Of a stretch of DNA of 64,000 bases, positions 25,499-35,044 are shown piece after piece. The first letter of the stretch is position 1. Each line of letters opens with the position of its first letter. The stretch comes from Kutzneria buriramensis (lineage in GTDB: Bacteria; Actinomycetota; Actinomycetes; Mycobacteriales; Pseudonocardiaceae). Position numbers and translations under genes: made by a program. The stretch spans positions 6,696,001-6,760,000 of the forward strand of contig NZ_CP144375.1 in assembly GCF_043575855.1 (NCBI RefSeq). Reading direction: 5' to 3'. The notes beneath the pieces are model-generated. The model saw nothing but the letters and a program-made list of their open reading frames with translations, searched no databases and was not told the DNA's origin.

Positions 25499-26735
25499 TG
25501 GCGGTTTCACGTGGTCGTTGCAACGGGTGACTGCCCGGACAGTACCCGCGTCAGGCTCTGGGCCGGTGTCAGCCAGCCCAGGGTCTGACGCGGACGGCCG
25601 TTGAGCTGCGCGGCCACCGCCGCGAGGTCCTCGGCTGTATGCACGGACAGGTCCGTGCCCTTGGGGAAGTACTGACGCAACAACCCGTTCGTGTTCTCGT
25701 TGCTGCCCCGCTGCCACGGCGAGTGCGGATCACAGAAATAGATCGCCATGTCGGTGGCCACCGTGATCTGGGCATGCTGGGCCATCTCGGTGCCCCGGTC
25801 CCAGGTCAACGACCGCCGCAACTGCCCCGGCATCGATTCGATCGCCTCGATCATCCGTTCCCGCACCCGCCCGGCGTCGTGCCCGTCGGGCAGGTGCAGC
25901 AGCATGCAGAACCGGGTCGTGCGCTCGACCAGCGTGCCGATCGCGGACTTGTTGGCCCGCCCCAGCACCAGATCGCCTTCCCAGTGACCCGGCACCCGCC
26001 GGTCATCGGCCTCGGGCGGACGCTGGGAGATCTCCACGATGCCCGGGATCCGCGAGTGCCCGGGCCGGGCCTGCGCGTGGGGCTTGCGCTGAGCCCGCCC
26101 GGTCCGCAGACACGCCGCCAACTCTCGCCGCAACGCGCCCCGGCCTTGCACATACAGGGACTGGTAGATCGTCTCGTGGGACACCCGCATCTCCGGTCGG
26201 TCGGGAAAACTCGCCTCCAGCGTGGCGGTGATCTGCCGGGGAGACCAGCGATCCAGCAACCGGTCGGTCACCCACGCGCGCAGCGCCGGGTCAGCGGCCA
26301 GCTTCGCGGTCTTGGGGCGCCGGGCGCGGTGCCGGGCGGCCCGCTGCGCGGTCACCGCCCGATAGGCGCGAGGGCCACCGTTGCGGCCGATCTCACGGGT
26401 GATCGTGCTCGTGGGGCGGCCCAGCGCGCGGGCGATCGCGCTGGGGCGATCTCCCGCGGCCAGACCGCGGGAGATCTCCTCACGTTCGGCCAGGCTCAGG
26501 TAGCGGCCGGACAGGAGGCGGGGTGCGTTGCCGATCACCCCGCCAGCCTGTCCGAACCACCGTCGCCCGGTCTCGTGGCTGATCCCGGCCCGCTGGCTGG
26601 CCGCGGTCACCGACAGGCCGGCGCGGACACCGTCCCAGAACAGGACCTGGACGGAGCGGGCAAGAGGGGGACGTCCGGTCTGCACAACACACCACCTGAC
26701 TCAGACGGGGTGTTGCAACAACCACCTGACTTCAA
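25499..26735 (-). mobile_element. IS30-family insertion sequence
   Basis: About 1237 bp. Ends are imperfect inverted repeats that share CA(C/G)GTGGT(C/T)GTTGCAAC. GCG (25496-25498) is repeated at 26736-26738, a 3-bp target duplication (4 bp if the T beside it is counted). It carries one full-length transposase gene, so it may still be active. It sits inside a 57-bp palindrome. Confidence 0.9.
25507..26685 (-). CDS. IS30 family transposase
   Basis: 392 aa, full length. Helix-turn-helix region SLAEREEISRGLAAGDRPSA followed by IARALGRPTSTITREI. The DDE catalytic core shows Asp in HWEGDLVLG, Asp in LTWDRGTEMAQH and Glu in WQRGSNENTNGLLRQYFPKG. GTG start. No frameshift or stop is seen, so it is likely functional. 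Confidence 0.93.
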   Translation of the reverse strand: MQTGRPPLARSVQVLFWDGVRAGLSVTAASQRAGISHETGRRWFGQAGGVIGNAPRLLSGRYLSLAEREEISRGLAAGDRPSAIARALGRPTSTITREIGRNGGPRAYRAVTAQRAARHRARRPKTAKLAADPALRAWVTDRLLDRWSPRQITATLEASFPDRPEMRVSHETIYQSLYVQGRGALRRELAACLRTGRAQRKPHAQARPGHSRIPGIVEISQRPPEADDRRVPGHWEGDLVLGRANKSAIGTLVERTTRFCMLLHLPDGHDAGRVRERMIEAIESMPGQLRRSLTWDRGTEMAQHAQITVATDMAIYFCDPHSPWQRGSNENTNGLLRQYFPKGTDLSVHTAEDLAAVAAQLNGRPRQTLGWLTPAQSLTRVLSGQSPVATTT

Positions 26736-26738
26736 GCG

Positions 26739-26751
26739 TCCTTCCCTGCAT
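26739..26751. repeat. 57-bp palindrome, copy 2, right 13 bp
   Basis: TCCTTCCCTGCAT, the end of the right arm separated from 25455-25498 by the IS30 element. It lies 10 nt from the stop of the convergent secreted protein gene. Confidence 0.88.
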
Positions 26752-26761
26752 GCCGGAGTCG

Positions 26762-27256
26762 TCAGGCCGCAGCCGGGGCGGGGCCGTGGTCGGCCGGGCC
26801 GCTTCCACCGGTGCCGCCCGAGCCGCCGCTGTCGCTGTCGCCGCCGCCCCCGCCCCCGCCGAGCAGGCCGCTGAGCAGGTGGGACAGCGAGTCGAGCAGG
26901 CCGCTGACCAGGCTGCCGACGGAGTCGAGGATGCCGCTGCGCGGCTGCGGGGCGGTCAGCGCGGCGGCGAGCTGGGCCTGCTGCGCCTCGGCGCGGTTCA
27001 GGTACATGGCGGTTTCGGGGCTGAGGCTGTCGCGGTCGCTGCCGCCGCGCACGGCGGCGAGCACGGGGCCGAGGTCGGTGACGGCGGCGCGCACGGCGTC
27101 GACGTCCTTGGCCTGCCAGGCCGCCGCCAGGCGGTCGCGGCCCTGCTGAACCTGCTGGACCAGCGTCGGGGTGCTGGCCTGGGCGACGCCGCCGGTGACG
27201 CCGAGCACGGCGGCGACCAGTGTGGCGGCGATGATCCCGACAAACGTCTTGGGCAT
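26762..27256 (-). CDS. secreted helical protein with Gly-rich tail, unknown function
   Basis: 164 aa. Signal peptide 1-28 (PKTFVGIIAATLVAAVLGVTGGVAQA). The mature part is helical (LVQQVQQGRDRLAAAWQAKD, TAMYLNRAEAQQAQLAAAL), then a hydrophobic repeat-like stretch SVGSLVSGLLDSLSHLLSGLL and a tail of seven Gly followed by Asp, Ser and Gly. ATG at 27256 has AGAGGTC upstream. Not recognised. Before the IS30 insertion its 3' end faced the VOC gene across one palindrome. Confidence 0.72.
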   Translation of the reverse strand: MPKTFVGIIAATLVAAVLGVTGGVAQASTPTLVQQVQQGRDRLAAAWQAKDVDAVRAAVTDLGPVLAAVRGGSDRDSLSPETAMYLNRAEAQQAQLAAALTAPQPRSGILDSVGSLVSGLLDSLSHLLSGLLGGGGGGGDSDSGGSGGTGGSGPADHGPAPAAA

Positions 27257-27323
27257 CGTTGACCTCTGGGGGTGTCGGAACAGGACGCCCAATAGTTGAC
27301 CCGCGAAGCACTTTCCGCGCGTT

Positions 27324-29249
27324 CTAGATCACCCGATCGGGGAACTCCTCCTGGAACAGGCCCAGCAAAGGCGTTGCCTTGACGGCGGTTTCCTCGTACT
27401 CACCGTCCGGATCGGACAGTGCGACGACCGCGCCGCCGACGCCGTAGTCGACCCGGCCGGGCGTCACGACGGCGGTGCGGATCACCACGCTGAGGTCGAC
27501 GGCGCCGCTCAGCGAGAAGTACCCCAGTGCCCCGGAGTACACGCCGCGAGCGGCGCCCTCCAGCCGGTCGATGATCCGCATGGTGCGGATCTTGGGCGCC
27601 CCGGTCATGGATCCGGGCGGGAAAGCAGATCGCACGCAGTCGACGGGCGAGGCGTCGGGGCGCAGCCGGGCGGTGATCGTCGACACGAGTTGGTGCACGG
27701 TCGCATAGCTCTCGACGTCGAACAGCTTCGGCACCCGCACACTGCCGACCTCGGCGACCCGGGCCAGGTCGTTGCGCACGAGATCGACGATCATCAGGCT
27801 CTCGGAGCGGTCCTTCTCGCTGGTGCGAAGCTCTTCCCGCAACTCGGCGTCCCGGCCAGGGGTTGTGCCGCGTGGGCGCGTTCCCTTGATCGGCTTGGAC
27901 TCGACGACGCCGTGCCGGTCGATGCGCAGAAAGCGTTCCGGTGACGTGCTGAGCACGTGCAGGTCGCCGAACTTCAGCAGCGCGCCGAACGGCGCGGGGC
28001 TGGTATGCCGCAGGAATCGGTAGGCCTGCCAGGGATCGACGTCGGCGTCGACGGTGATCTTGTTGGTGAGGTTGACCTCGTACGTCTCGCCCTCGACGAT
28101 CGCCTGCTGGCAGGCGGTGATCGCGTCGAGGTACCGCTCCCGGTCGTCCCGCAACGAGATGCTCGCCGACCCATGAGCCGCCGGCGGTGCTGTGTCCACA
28201 TTGGATACAGAATCCAGTATTGACAGGTTCGTGGGATCGAGGGCGAGCACGTAGGTTGTGTTCTCCTCGTGATCGAACACCACCGCGTGGTCGGCGAACA
28301 TCATGGCGGCGTCGGGATACGGCGACCGGTGCGCCGCGTCCCCGCCGCACTCCGACTTCAGCTCGTAGCCGAGATAACCCACCCACCCCAGGGTGAAGTC
28401 GAACGGCGCATCTGCGGTCGCCGTGACGGTGTCGAGCTCGTCGGACAGCCAGTCGAAGAACGGGCCGTCTGCGGCGGTGACGCACCGCGAGGCCGAGCCC
28501 ATGATCGAGAACCGGTCGATCCCGTTGCTGTCCAACCAGAACGCGTAATGGGCGGTCCGGAAAAGCTGATCGAACACGGCTTCCGGCTCGTGCGTGGTCG
28601 GCATTCGCCGCACGTGCACGGTGACCGGCTCAGGCTTCGCTCGTGGGGCGCTGGTGCTGATCACCGGGCGCGAGCGCGTCGGCGTGAGGTCGGTGAAGTT
28701 GCGCAGCAGCCGGTGCCCGTGCTCGGTGCGGACGGATTCGGGGTGGAACTGCACGCCGTACAACGGCTTCGTCCGGTGCTGGAGTCCCATGAGGACACCG
28801 TCCGGCGTCCACGCCGTGGCCTCCAACGCATCCGGCAGATCGGTGACGGTGAGCGAGTGGTACCGCACAGCCCGGAACGGCGACGGCAGCCCGGCGAACA
28901 ACCCGGTGCCGTCGTGCTCGACGGGCGAGGTCCGCCCGTGCCGCGGCTCGTCGGCCCGCCGCACCTTCGCGCCGTGCAGGTGCGCGATCGCCTGGTGGCC
29001 AAGGCAGACGCCGAGCAGCGGCAGGTCGCAGCGGGCGATCAGTTCCCGGGCGAACCCCAGGTCGGCGTCGTGCTCCGGTGTGCCGGGGCCGGGCGACACC
29101 ACGACGTTGTCGAACTCGGCGAGCAGGCCGGGTGCCAGCGCCGGGTCGTCGTTGCGCAGCACGGTCGGCGCGCACCCGGTGACCTCGGCCAGGTAGTGGG
29201 CCAGGTTGTGGGTGAACGAGTCGTAGTTGTCGACCAGCAGCGTGCGCAC
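27324..29249 (-). CDS. pabAB: fused aminodeoxychorismate synthase (PabA-PabB)
   Basis: 641 aa, a little short for the fused family. Residues 1-190 are a class I glutamine amidotransferase: LLVDNYDSFTHNLAHYL, Cys82 in GVCLGHQA, HPES near 167. Residues 200-641 are the chorismate-binding part: KPIKGTRPRG, GSMTGAPKIRTMRIID, and the C-terminal GVYSGALGYFSLSGAVDLSVVIRT. It turns chorismate and glutamine into aminodeoxychorismate, the precursor of p-aminobenzoate for folate or of p-amino-phenyl natural products. No PabC lies next to it. GTG start. Confidence 0.92.
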   Translation of the reverse strand: MRTLLVDNYDSFTHNLAHYLAEVTGCAPTVLRNDDPALAPGLLAEFDNVVVSPGPGTPEHDADLGFARELIARCDLPLLGVCLGHQAIAHLHGAKVRRADEPRHGRTSPVEHDGTGLFAGLPSPFRAVRYHSLTVTDLPDALEATAWTPDGVLMGLQHRTKPLYGVQFHPESVRTEHGHRLLRNFTDLTPTRSRPVISTSAPRAKPEPVTVHVRRMPTTHEPEAVFDQLFRTAHYAFWLDSNGIDRFSIMGSASRCVTAADGPFFDWLSDELDTVTATADAPFDFTLGWVGYLGYELKSECGGDAAHRSPYPDAAMMFADHAVVFDHEENTTYVLALDPTNLSILDSVSNVDTAPPAAHGSASISLRDDRERYLDAITACQQAIVEGETYEVNLTNKITVDADVDPWQAYRFLRHTSPAPFGALLKFGDLHVLSTSPERFLRIDRHGVVESKPIKGTRPRGTTPGRDAELREELRTSEKDRSESLMIVDLVRNDLARVAEVGSVRVPKLFDVESYATVHQLVSTITARLRPDASPVDCVRSAFPPGSMTGAPKIRTMRIIDRLEGAARGVYSGALGYFSLSGAVDLSVVIRTAVVTPGRVDYGVGGAVVALSDPDGEYEETAVKATPLLGLFQEEFPDRVI

Positions 29250-29452
29250 GCGGCGACGGTAACCGACGGGACCGGCCCCGGGTACTCGTTGTGCGCCACC
29301 GAACGGCGGTTACCCGGCGGTCGAATGACCGTTCACCACTTCGAGCGATCGGGCCACCGCAAAGCGTCAAGGAAATACCCGCCGAAGACTGAACACCACT
29401 CACCAATTCGGGGCTGGGGTATACAAGTCGACGGCCTCGGAAGGGAGGCGCC

Positions 29453-30202
29453 GTGCCGTTGCGCAAACCGGCCGCCGCGATCGGCGGTTTCTACGCCACC
29501 TCGCTCGACTCGGTCCGGTTCGCCTTCCGCCGCCCCTTTCAGACCCGCGAATTCCTCCGCCAGTCCTGGTTCATCGCCGGCGTCTGCCTCGCGCCGACCC
29601 TGCTGATGTCCATCCCGTTCTGCGTCATCACCGTGTTCCAGCTCAACCAGCTGCTGATCGAGCTCGGCGGCGCCGACCTGTCCGGCGCGGGCGCCGGCCT
29701 CGGCGTCGTGCGGGAGATCGCGCCGCTGGTCAGCGCCCTGGTGGTGGCCGGCTCCGGGGCCACCGCGATCTGCGCCGACCTCGGTGCGCGCCGGATCCGC
29801 GAGGAGATCGACGCCGTCCGCGCGCTGGGCCTGCACCCCGTGCACCGCCTGGTGGTGCCGCGCGTGCTGGCCGCCACCGTCGTCGCGCTGTGCCTCAACG
29901 GCATGGTGACGCTGGTCGGCCTGCTCGCCGGCTACGTCTTCTCGGTGTACGTGCAGCACGCCAGCCCGGGCCTGTTCATGGCCAACCTGACGCTGCTCGC
30001 CGGGCCGAAGGACTTCGCCGTCAGCGAGTTCAAGAGCGCCGTGTTCGGGCTGTTGGCCGGCCTGGTCGCGTGCCATCTCGGATTGAACGCCAAGGGCGGT
30101 CCGAAAGGCGTCGGCGATGCCGTCAACCAGACCGTGGTGTGCGGTTTCCTGCTGCTGTTCCTGGCCAACAGCCTCATCACCGCGCTATTCCTGAGGAGCT
30201 GA
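29453..30202 (+). CDS. yrbEA: Mce-system permease YrbE, first copy (MlaE family)
   Basis: 249 aa with five to six membrane segments. MlaE-type permease: VREIAPLVSALVVAGSGATA, the cytoplasmic loop ADLGARRIREEIDAVRALG (EExDAxxxxG pattern) and FKSAVFGLLAGLVACHLG. Together with YrbEB it forms the membrane channel of the Mce lipid importer. GTG at 29453 with AAGGGAGGCG upstream. First gene of a ten-gene operon; the 203 nt upstream hold its promoter. Confidence 0.94.
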   Translation: MPLRKPAAAIGGFYATSLDSVRFAFRRPFQTREFLRQSWFIAGVCLAPTLLMSIPFCVITVFQLNQLLIELGGADLSGAGAGLGVVREIAPLVSALVVAGSGATAICADLGARRIREEIDAVRALGLHPVHRLVVPRVLAATVVALCLNGMVTLVGLLAGYVFSVYVQHASPGLFMANLTLLAGPKDFAVSEFKSAVFGLLAGLVACHLGLNAKGGPKGVGDAVNQTVVCGFLLLFLANSLITALFLRS

Positions 30203-30204
30203 CG

Positions 30205-30993
30205 ATGCTGCGATCGATCGGCCGCCAACTGGAATTCCACGGCCGCGTGTACGCGGAACTGCCGAGCGCCGCGCGCAAGTACCGGCGGGAGGTGTTCCGC
30301 CTGCTCGCCGAGACCAGCATGGGCACCGGCGGGCTCGCCGTGATCGGCGGCACCGCGGCGGTTGTGGCGTTCATGACAGCGGCCGTCGGCGTCGAGGTCG
30401 GCCTCCAGGGCTACGCGGCGCTGTCCGACATCGGCGCGGGAGCGCTCTCGGGGTTCCTGTCCTCGTACGCCAACACGCGCGAGGCCGCGCCGCTGATCGC
30501 CGGCATCGCCCTGACCGCCACCGTCGGCGCCGGCTTCACCGCGCAGCTCGGGGCGATGCGGGTCAGCGAGGAGATCGACGCCCTGGAGGTGATGGCCATC
30601 CCGTCGCTGCCGTTCCTGGTGAGCACCCGGATCGTCGCCGGGCTGCTGGCCATCGTGCCGCTGTTCGCGCTGGCCGTGCTGACGTCGTTCACCGCCACCA
30701 AGCTCGTCGTCACCGTCGGCTTCGGCCAGCCCAGCGGCACCTACCAGCACTACTTCGACATCTTCCTCAACCCGGCGGACCTGTTCTGGGCGTTCCTCAA
30801 GGCGCTCCTGATGTCGGTGGTGGTCATGTCGGTGCACTGCTACCACGGCTTCACCGCCCGCGGCGGGCCCGCCGGCGTGGGCATCGCCGTCGGCAAGGCC
30901 GTCCGGACGTCGCTGGTCGCGGTGCTGCTGGTGGACATGGCCGTGGACTTCAGCGTCTTCGGCAGCGCCTCGACCGTGCACATCGCCGGATGA
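30205..30993 (+). CDS. yrbEB: Mce-system permease YrbE, second copy
   Basis: 262 aa. Same fold as the upstream permease: AALSDIGAGALSGFLSSYAN, ALTATVGAGFTAQLGAMRVSEEIDALEVMAI, and LKALLMSVVVMSVHCYHG. ATG 2 nt after the yrbEA stop with AGGAGCTGACG upstream. Its stop overlaps the next start (ATGA). Confidence 0.94.
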   Translation: MLRSIGRQLEFHGRVYAELPSAARKYRREVFRLLAETSMGTGGLAVIGGTAAVVAFMTAAVGVEVGLQGYAALSDIGAGALSGFLSSYANTREAAPLIAGIALTATVGAGFTAQLGAMRVSEEIDALEVMAIPSLPFLVSTRIVAGLLAIVPLFALAVLTSFTATKLVVTVGFGQPSGTYQHYFDIFLNPADLFWAFLKALLMSVVVMSVHCYHGFTARGGPAGVGIAVGKAVRTSLVAVLLVDMAVDFSVFGSASTVHIAG

Positions 30994-32000
30994 ACCGGCA
31001 CACGGCGTTGGGAGCCGCGTTCGTCGTCGCCCTGCTGGCGGCGTCGGCGCTGGTCGCCGCGCAGTTCGAGGGCGCGCTGGACCGGGTCGTGCCGATCACC
31101 GTGCGGGCCTCCCGGGCGGGGTTGCTGATGGATCGGGGTGCGGAGGTCAAGGTCCTCGGCGTCACCGTCGGCACGGTTCGCACCGTTGCTCCCACTGCTG
31201 ACGGGGCCGAGCTCGGTGTCGGGCTCTTCCCGTCGATGGCGGACAAGGTGCCGGCAGACGTCACCGCTCAGGTCGTGCCGCTGACGATCTTCGGTGCCAA
31301 GTACGTCGAGCTCGTTCGGCCGGCTGCACCGTCGCCGCCGATCAGGGCCGGGGCGGTGATCGGCGGCAGCCGGGTCGCCGTCGAGATCAACGAGACGTTC
31401 GAGCACCTGCTGGGGCAGTTGAACGCCATCGAGCCGAGCCGGTTCGACCTGGCGCTGAGCGCCGTCGCCGATGCCCTGCAGGGCAACGGGGACCGGCTCG
31501 GCCGGCTCGCCGTCGACCTCGACGGCTACCTCGGCAAGATCAACCCCAGCCTGCCGGCACTGGCCGACGACCTGGCCAAGGCGCCGCCGGTGCTCGACAC
31601 GTACGCGGCGGTGACGCCGGACGTGATCCGTATCGGTGACAACCTCGGGGCCACCGGCGACACCCTGGCCGCGACGCAGCTGGGCACGTTCCTGTTGTCG
31701 CTGACCAAGTTCGGCAACCAGAGTGCGGAGTTCCTCGGGCACATCGACCAGCCGCTCGCCGACGCCCTGCAGATCAGCCGTCCGACTGCTGGGCTGCTGG
31801 CCGACTACTCGACGATGTTCCCCTGCCTGTTCCAGGGGCTCGACCTGAACCGACAGTTGTTGAGCCGCGACCAGGACAGCGGCCTGCACGTCGACGTGGC
31901 CGTCGGACCTGGCGCGCGGCCGTACCGGTATCCGCAGGACCTGCCGCAGATCCAGCCCGGCACCGGGCCCAGCTGCCACGGGATGGTGGGGCGCCGGTGA
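30990..32000 (+). CDS. mceA: Mce family protein A
   Basis: 336 aa. N-terminal membrane anchor about 5-25 (ALGAAFVVALLAASALVAAQF), MCE domain about 30-115 with GAEVKVLGVTVGTVRTVAP and TIFGAKYVELVRP, then a long helical region. Mce A-F proteins build a hexameric tube that carries lipids or sterols across the periplasm to the YrbE channel. The C-terminal part has Cys residues (TMFPCLFQGLDL, GPSCHG). ATGA overlap with yrbEB. Confidence 0.93.
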   Translation: MNRHTALGAAFVVALLAASALVAAQFEGALDRVVPITVRASRAGLLMDRGAEVKVLGVTVGTVRTVAPTADGAELGVGLFPSMADKVPADVTAQVVPLTIFGAKYVELVRPAAPSPPIRAGAVIGGSRVAVEINETFEHLLGQLNAIEPSRFDLALSAVADALQGNGDRLGRLAVDLDGYLGKINPSLPALADDLAKAPPVLDTYAAVTPDVIRIGDNLGATGDTLAATQLGTFLLSLTKFGNQSAEFLGHIDQPLADALQISRPTAGLLADYSTMFPCLFQGLDLNRQLLSRDQDSGLHVDVAVGPGARPYRYPQDLPQIQPGTGPSCHGMVGRR

Positions 32001-32971
32001 AGTTCCTCGTCTTCTTACTCGTCAGCATCGCCGCCGCCACGCTGGTCGGGTTCACGCTGTCCGGCCGCTCACCGGGCGGGCCGTCCGACGAGTACCGGGC
32101 GATCTTCGCCGACGTCTCCAATCTCGTCGCCGGCGATGAGGTTCGGGCCGCCGGCATCCGGGTCGGCACCGTCGAGCGACTGTCCATAACGGACGGAAAT
32201 CGGGTCGAGGTCGCCTTCTCCGCACAGCGGACCGTCGACCTGACCACCGGCACGCATGTGGCCGTGAAGTACAAGAACCTGGTCGGCGACCGGTTCCTGG
32301 AGCTGACCGCCGGCGACGGCCCCAGGCTGCCGCCGGACGGCACGATCCCGGTCGGCCAGACCGCGCCGGCGCTCGACCTGGACGCGTTGTTCAACGGCTT
32401 CAAGCCGCTGCTCGCCGCGCTGTCGCCGGACCAGGTCAACACCGTGTCCGGCGAGCTGGTGACCGTGTTGCAGGGCGAAGGTGGCACCCTCGACGCGTTG
32501 CTGGCCTCGCTGGCGTCGGTCACGTCCACACTGGCCGACCGGGACCAGGTCATCGGCGACGTGATCACCAACCTGAACTCCGCGCTGGGCAGGGTGAACA
32601 CCGGCGAGCTCGGCCAGCTGATCACGCAGTTGCAGCAGCTGGTGAGAGGTCTCGACGCGGACCGGGACCAGATCGGCGACGCCGTCACGCACATCGACGC
32701 GCTGACCGGCCAGACGGCCGCGCTGCTCGACGTGATCCGGCCGCCGCTGCACGACGACATCGGCCGGCTCGGCCGGTTGGCGAACACGGTGAACGCCAAC
32801 AAGGACAGCCTGACCGCCGCGCTCGCCGCGCTACCGGACGCCTACCAGCGGCTGAGCCGGGGAGCCGCCTGGGGCGGCTACATCAACGTCTACCTGTGCG
32901 GTCTCGGCGTCAAGCTCGCGGACCCGATCGCCCTGCGCAGCGGAATCGCCCGCTGCCTGCCGACGAAGTGA
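31997..32971 (+). CDS. mceB: Mce family protein B
   Basis: 324 aa. Anchor at 1-22 (FLVFLLVSIAAATLVGFTLSG). MCE domain with GDEVRAAGIRVGTVERLSI and YKNLVGDRFLELT. Helical stretches follow; the C-terminus GGYINVYLCGLGVKLADPIALR and two Cys are typical of MceB. GTGA overlap with mceA. Confidence 0.93.
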   Translation: MKFLVFLLVSIAAATLVGFTLSGRSPGGPSDEYRAIFADVSNLVAGDEVRAAGIRVGTVERLSITDGNRVEVAFSAQRTVDLTTGTHVAVKYKNLVGDRFLELTAGDGPRLPPDGTIPVGQTAPALDLDALFNGFKPLLAALSPDQVNTVSGELVTVLQGEGGTLDALLASLASVTSTLADRDQVIGDVITNLNSALGRVNTGELGQLITQLQQLVRGLDADRDQIGDAVTHIDALTGQTAALLDVIRPPLHDDIGRLGRLANTVNANKDSLTAALAALPDAYQRLSRGAAWGGYINVYLCGLGVKLADPIALRSGIARCLPTK

Positions 32972-32978
32972 GGACGGC

Positions 32979-33959
32979 GTGACAAGAACCTTCGCCGAAC
33001 GAGATCCGGTCAAGGTGGGCGTGGTCGGGACCGCCGTGCTGGTGGCGATCGTGGTCGGCGCGTTCCTCGTGCCGGCGATCGGGGGCCGTCGGTTCGTCGC
33101 CGAGTTCGCCGAGGTGGGCGGCCTCGGCGGTGGCGATCCGGTGGTGGTGTCCGGCCTTCGGGTCGGGGCCGTCGACGGCGTTGCGCTGCAAGGCGATCGC
33201 GTCGATGTCACCTTCTCGGTGACGGATCCGAAGATCCAGCTCGGCGACAGCACGCGTGCCGCGATCAAGGCCGAGACCGCCCTGGGGCGCAAGGAACTCG
33301 CGCTGACCCCGGCCGGCGGCGGCGAGCTGCACCGCATCCCGCTGTCCCGGACGACCGTGCCCTACGACGTCACCGATGCGTTGTCGGACGTGACCACCCA
33401 AGTGTCAGAACTGGACACCGACAAGGTTTCCGGCGCGCTGGACACCCTGTCGACCACGTTCCAGGACACGTCGCCGCAGGTGAAGTCCGTGCTGGACGGC
33501 CTGAGTCGGCTGTCGGAGACCGTTAACTCGCGGGACGCGGCGCTGCGGGAGCTTCTGGTGCACGCCGACGACGTCAGCGGCGTGTTGGCCCAGCGCGACG
33601 GCGAGCTGGTGAAGATCTTCGCGCAGGGCTCGTCGCTGCTGGCCACACTGAACCAGCGCAGCGCGGCCATCCAGTCCCTGCTGACCAACTCCGTCGCCGT
33701 GTCCGACGAGCTGAGCGGCCTGGTGCAGGACAACAAGGCGCAGCTGGATCCGTCGTTGAAGCAGTTGGACGACTTGCTCACTGTGCTCCAGCAGAACCGC
33801 GACCACCTGAACCAGGTGCTCGACCGGTCCGGGCCGCTGGTCCGTGAACTGGGTGAGGCCGTCGGGTCCGGGCCGTTCGTGGACACCCAGGTCGGCAACC
33901 TCGTGCCCACCAACCTGGTGCCGCTGCTGCCCGAACTGCTGGCCAGGGGAGGAAAGTGA
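32979..33959 (+). CDS. mceC: Mce family protein C
   Basis: 326 aa. Anchor about 12-32 (VGVVGTAVLVAIVVGAFLVPA). MCE domain: GDPVVVSGLRVGAVDGVALQ, IKAETALGRKELALTP. The rest is a long coiled-coil-like helical region (for example VQDNKAQLDPSLKQLDDLLT). GTG start 7 nt after mceB; its stop overlaps the mceD start. Confidence 0.92.
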   Translation: MTRTFAERDPVKVGVVGTAVLVAIVVGAFLVPAIGGRRFVAEFAEVGGLGGGDPVVVSGLRVGAVDGVALQGDRVDVTFSVTDPKIQLGDSTRAAIKAETALGRKELALTPAGGGELHRIPLSRTTVPYDVTDALSDVTTQVSELDTDKVSGALDTLSTTFQDTSPQVKSVLDGLSRLSETVNSRDAALRELLVHADDVSGVLAQRDGELVKIFAQGSSLLATLNQRSAAIQSLLTNSVAVSDELSGLVQDNKAQLDPSLKQLDDLLTVLQQNRDHLNQVLDRSGPLVRELGEAVGSGPFVDTQVGNLVPTNLVPLLPELLARGGK

Positions 33960-35044
33960 ACCTGCACCGGCTGACCGTCGCCGCCGTTGTCCTGGCCCTG
34001 CTGGCCTCGACGGCGTACGTGGTGCTGAACCCGGGCGGTCGGCGCACCGCCACGCTGGAATTCGCGCGCGCCGTCAACCTGCATCCCGGCGACGACGTGC
34101 GGGTGCTGGGGGTGCGGATCGGTGAGGTCACGTCGGTGCGCCCGGACGGTGATCACGTCGCCGTCGGCATCGGGTACGACCGGGCGGTTCCCCTTGGCGC
34201 GAAGGCGGTCATCGTCACGCCGAGCGTGATCAGCGGGCGATTCGTGCAGCTCACGCCGGCGTACACGAGCGGGCCGGAGCTGCCCGACGGCGCAACGATT
34301 CCTGCTGGCCGTACCGCGGTGCCGGTGGAGTGGGACCAGCTCAAGGACCAGCTGACCCGACTGTCCACCGCGCTGGCCAAGAACGGCTCGCTGCCGAAGG
34401 CGATCGACACCGCCGCGGCGAACCTGCAAGGCAACGGCGGCTCCATCCGTCAGACGATTTCCGACCTCGCCAAGGCGACCGGCACGCTTGCCGCTGGCAG
34501 CCACGACCTGTTCGCCACCGTCAACAACCTCCAGGTGTTGGTCACCGCGCTGAACGGTGCCGACGCTCAGATCCGCGAGTTCAGCGGTCAGCTGGCGGCG
34601 ATCGCGAAGCTGTTGGACGACAACAAGGCCCAGCTGGCGGCCGCGCTGACCGCGCTCGATCGCGCCACCGCCGAGGTCGCCGACTTCGTCGCGCACAACC
34701 GGGACCGGCTCGGCGCCACCGTCGGGCAGCTCGCCGACGTCACGAAGATCATCGCCGACGAGCGGGCCCAACTGGCCGAGATCCTGCACCAGGCGCCGAC
34801 CACCTTGACCGACGTCCTGGCCGTGTTCGACCCGGGCACCGGCCGGCTCCAGGCCCGGCTCGCGATCAACAACACCCAGGACCTCGCCGGCTTCACCTGC
34901 GCCACCCTGTTCTCCCTGGGCGGCACCCCCGACCAGTGCCGGCAGACGCTGGATCCGTTGCTGCACATGCTGAACATGCCCACGGTCCCGATCGCGCTGA
35001 ATCCGCCGAACCTGCCCACGCTGCTGCTCGGCGGTGGCCGATGA
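33956..35044 (+). CDS. mceD: Mce family protein D
   Basis: 362 aa. Anchor about 5-24, MCE domain with GDDVRVLGVRIGEVTSVRPD and ITPSVISGRFVQLTPAYTSG-like segment, then helical repeats (LLDDNKAQLAAALTALDRAT). The C-terminus has a Cys pair (CATLFSLGGTPDQC) and a Pro/Leu-rich end. GTGA overlap with mceC. Confidence 0.92.
   Translation: MNLHRLTVAAVVLALLASTAYVVLNPGGRRTATLEFARAVNLHPGDDVRVLGVRIGEVTSVRPDGDHVAVGIGYDRAVPLGAKAVIVTPSVISGRFVQLTPAYTSGPELPDGATIPAGRTAVPVEWDQLKDQLTRLSTALAKNGSLPKAIDTAAANLQGNGGSIRQTISDLAKATGTLAAGSHDLFATVNNLQVLVTALNGADAQIREFSGQLAAIAKLLDDNKAQLAAALTALDRATAEVADFVAHNRDRLGATVGQLADVTKIIADERAQLAEILHQAPTTLTDVLAVFDPGTGRLQARLAINNTQDLAGFTCATLFSLGGTPDQCRQTLDPLLHMLNMPTVPIALNPPNLPTLLLGGGR

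Noticed and set aside
25639..26874. 411-aa plus-strand frame opposite the IS30 transposase
   Set aside because: Antisense shadow; the minus strand has the full HTH and DDE core.
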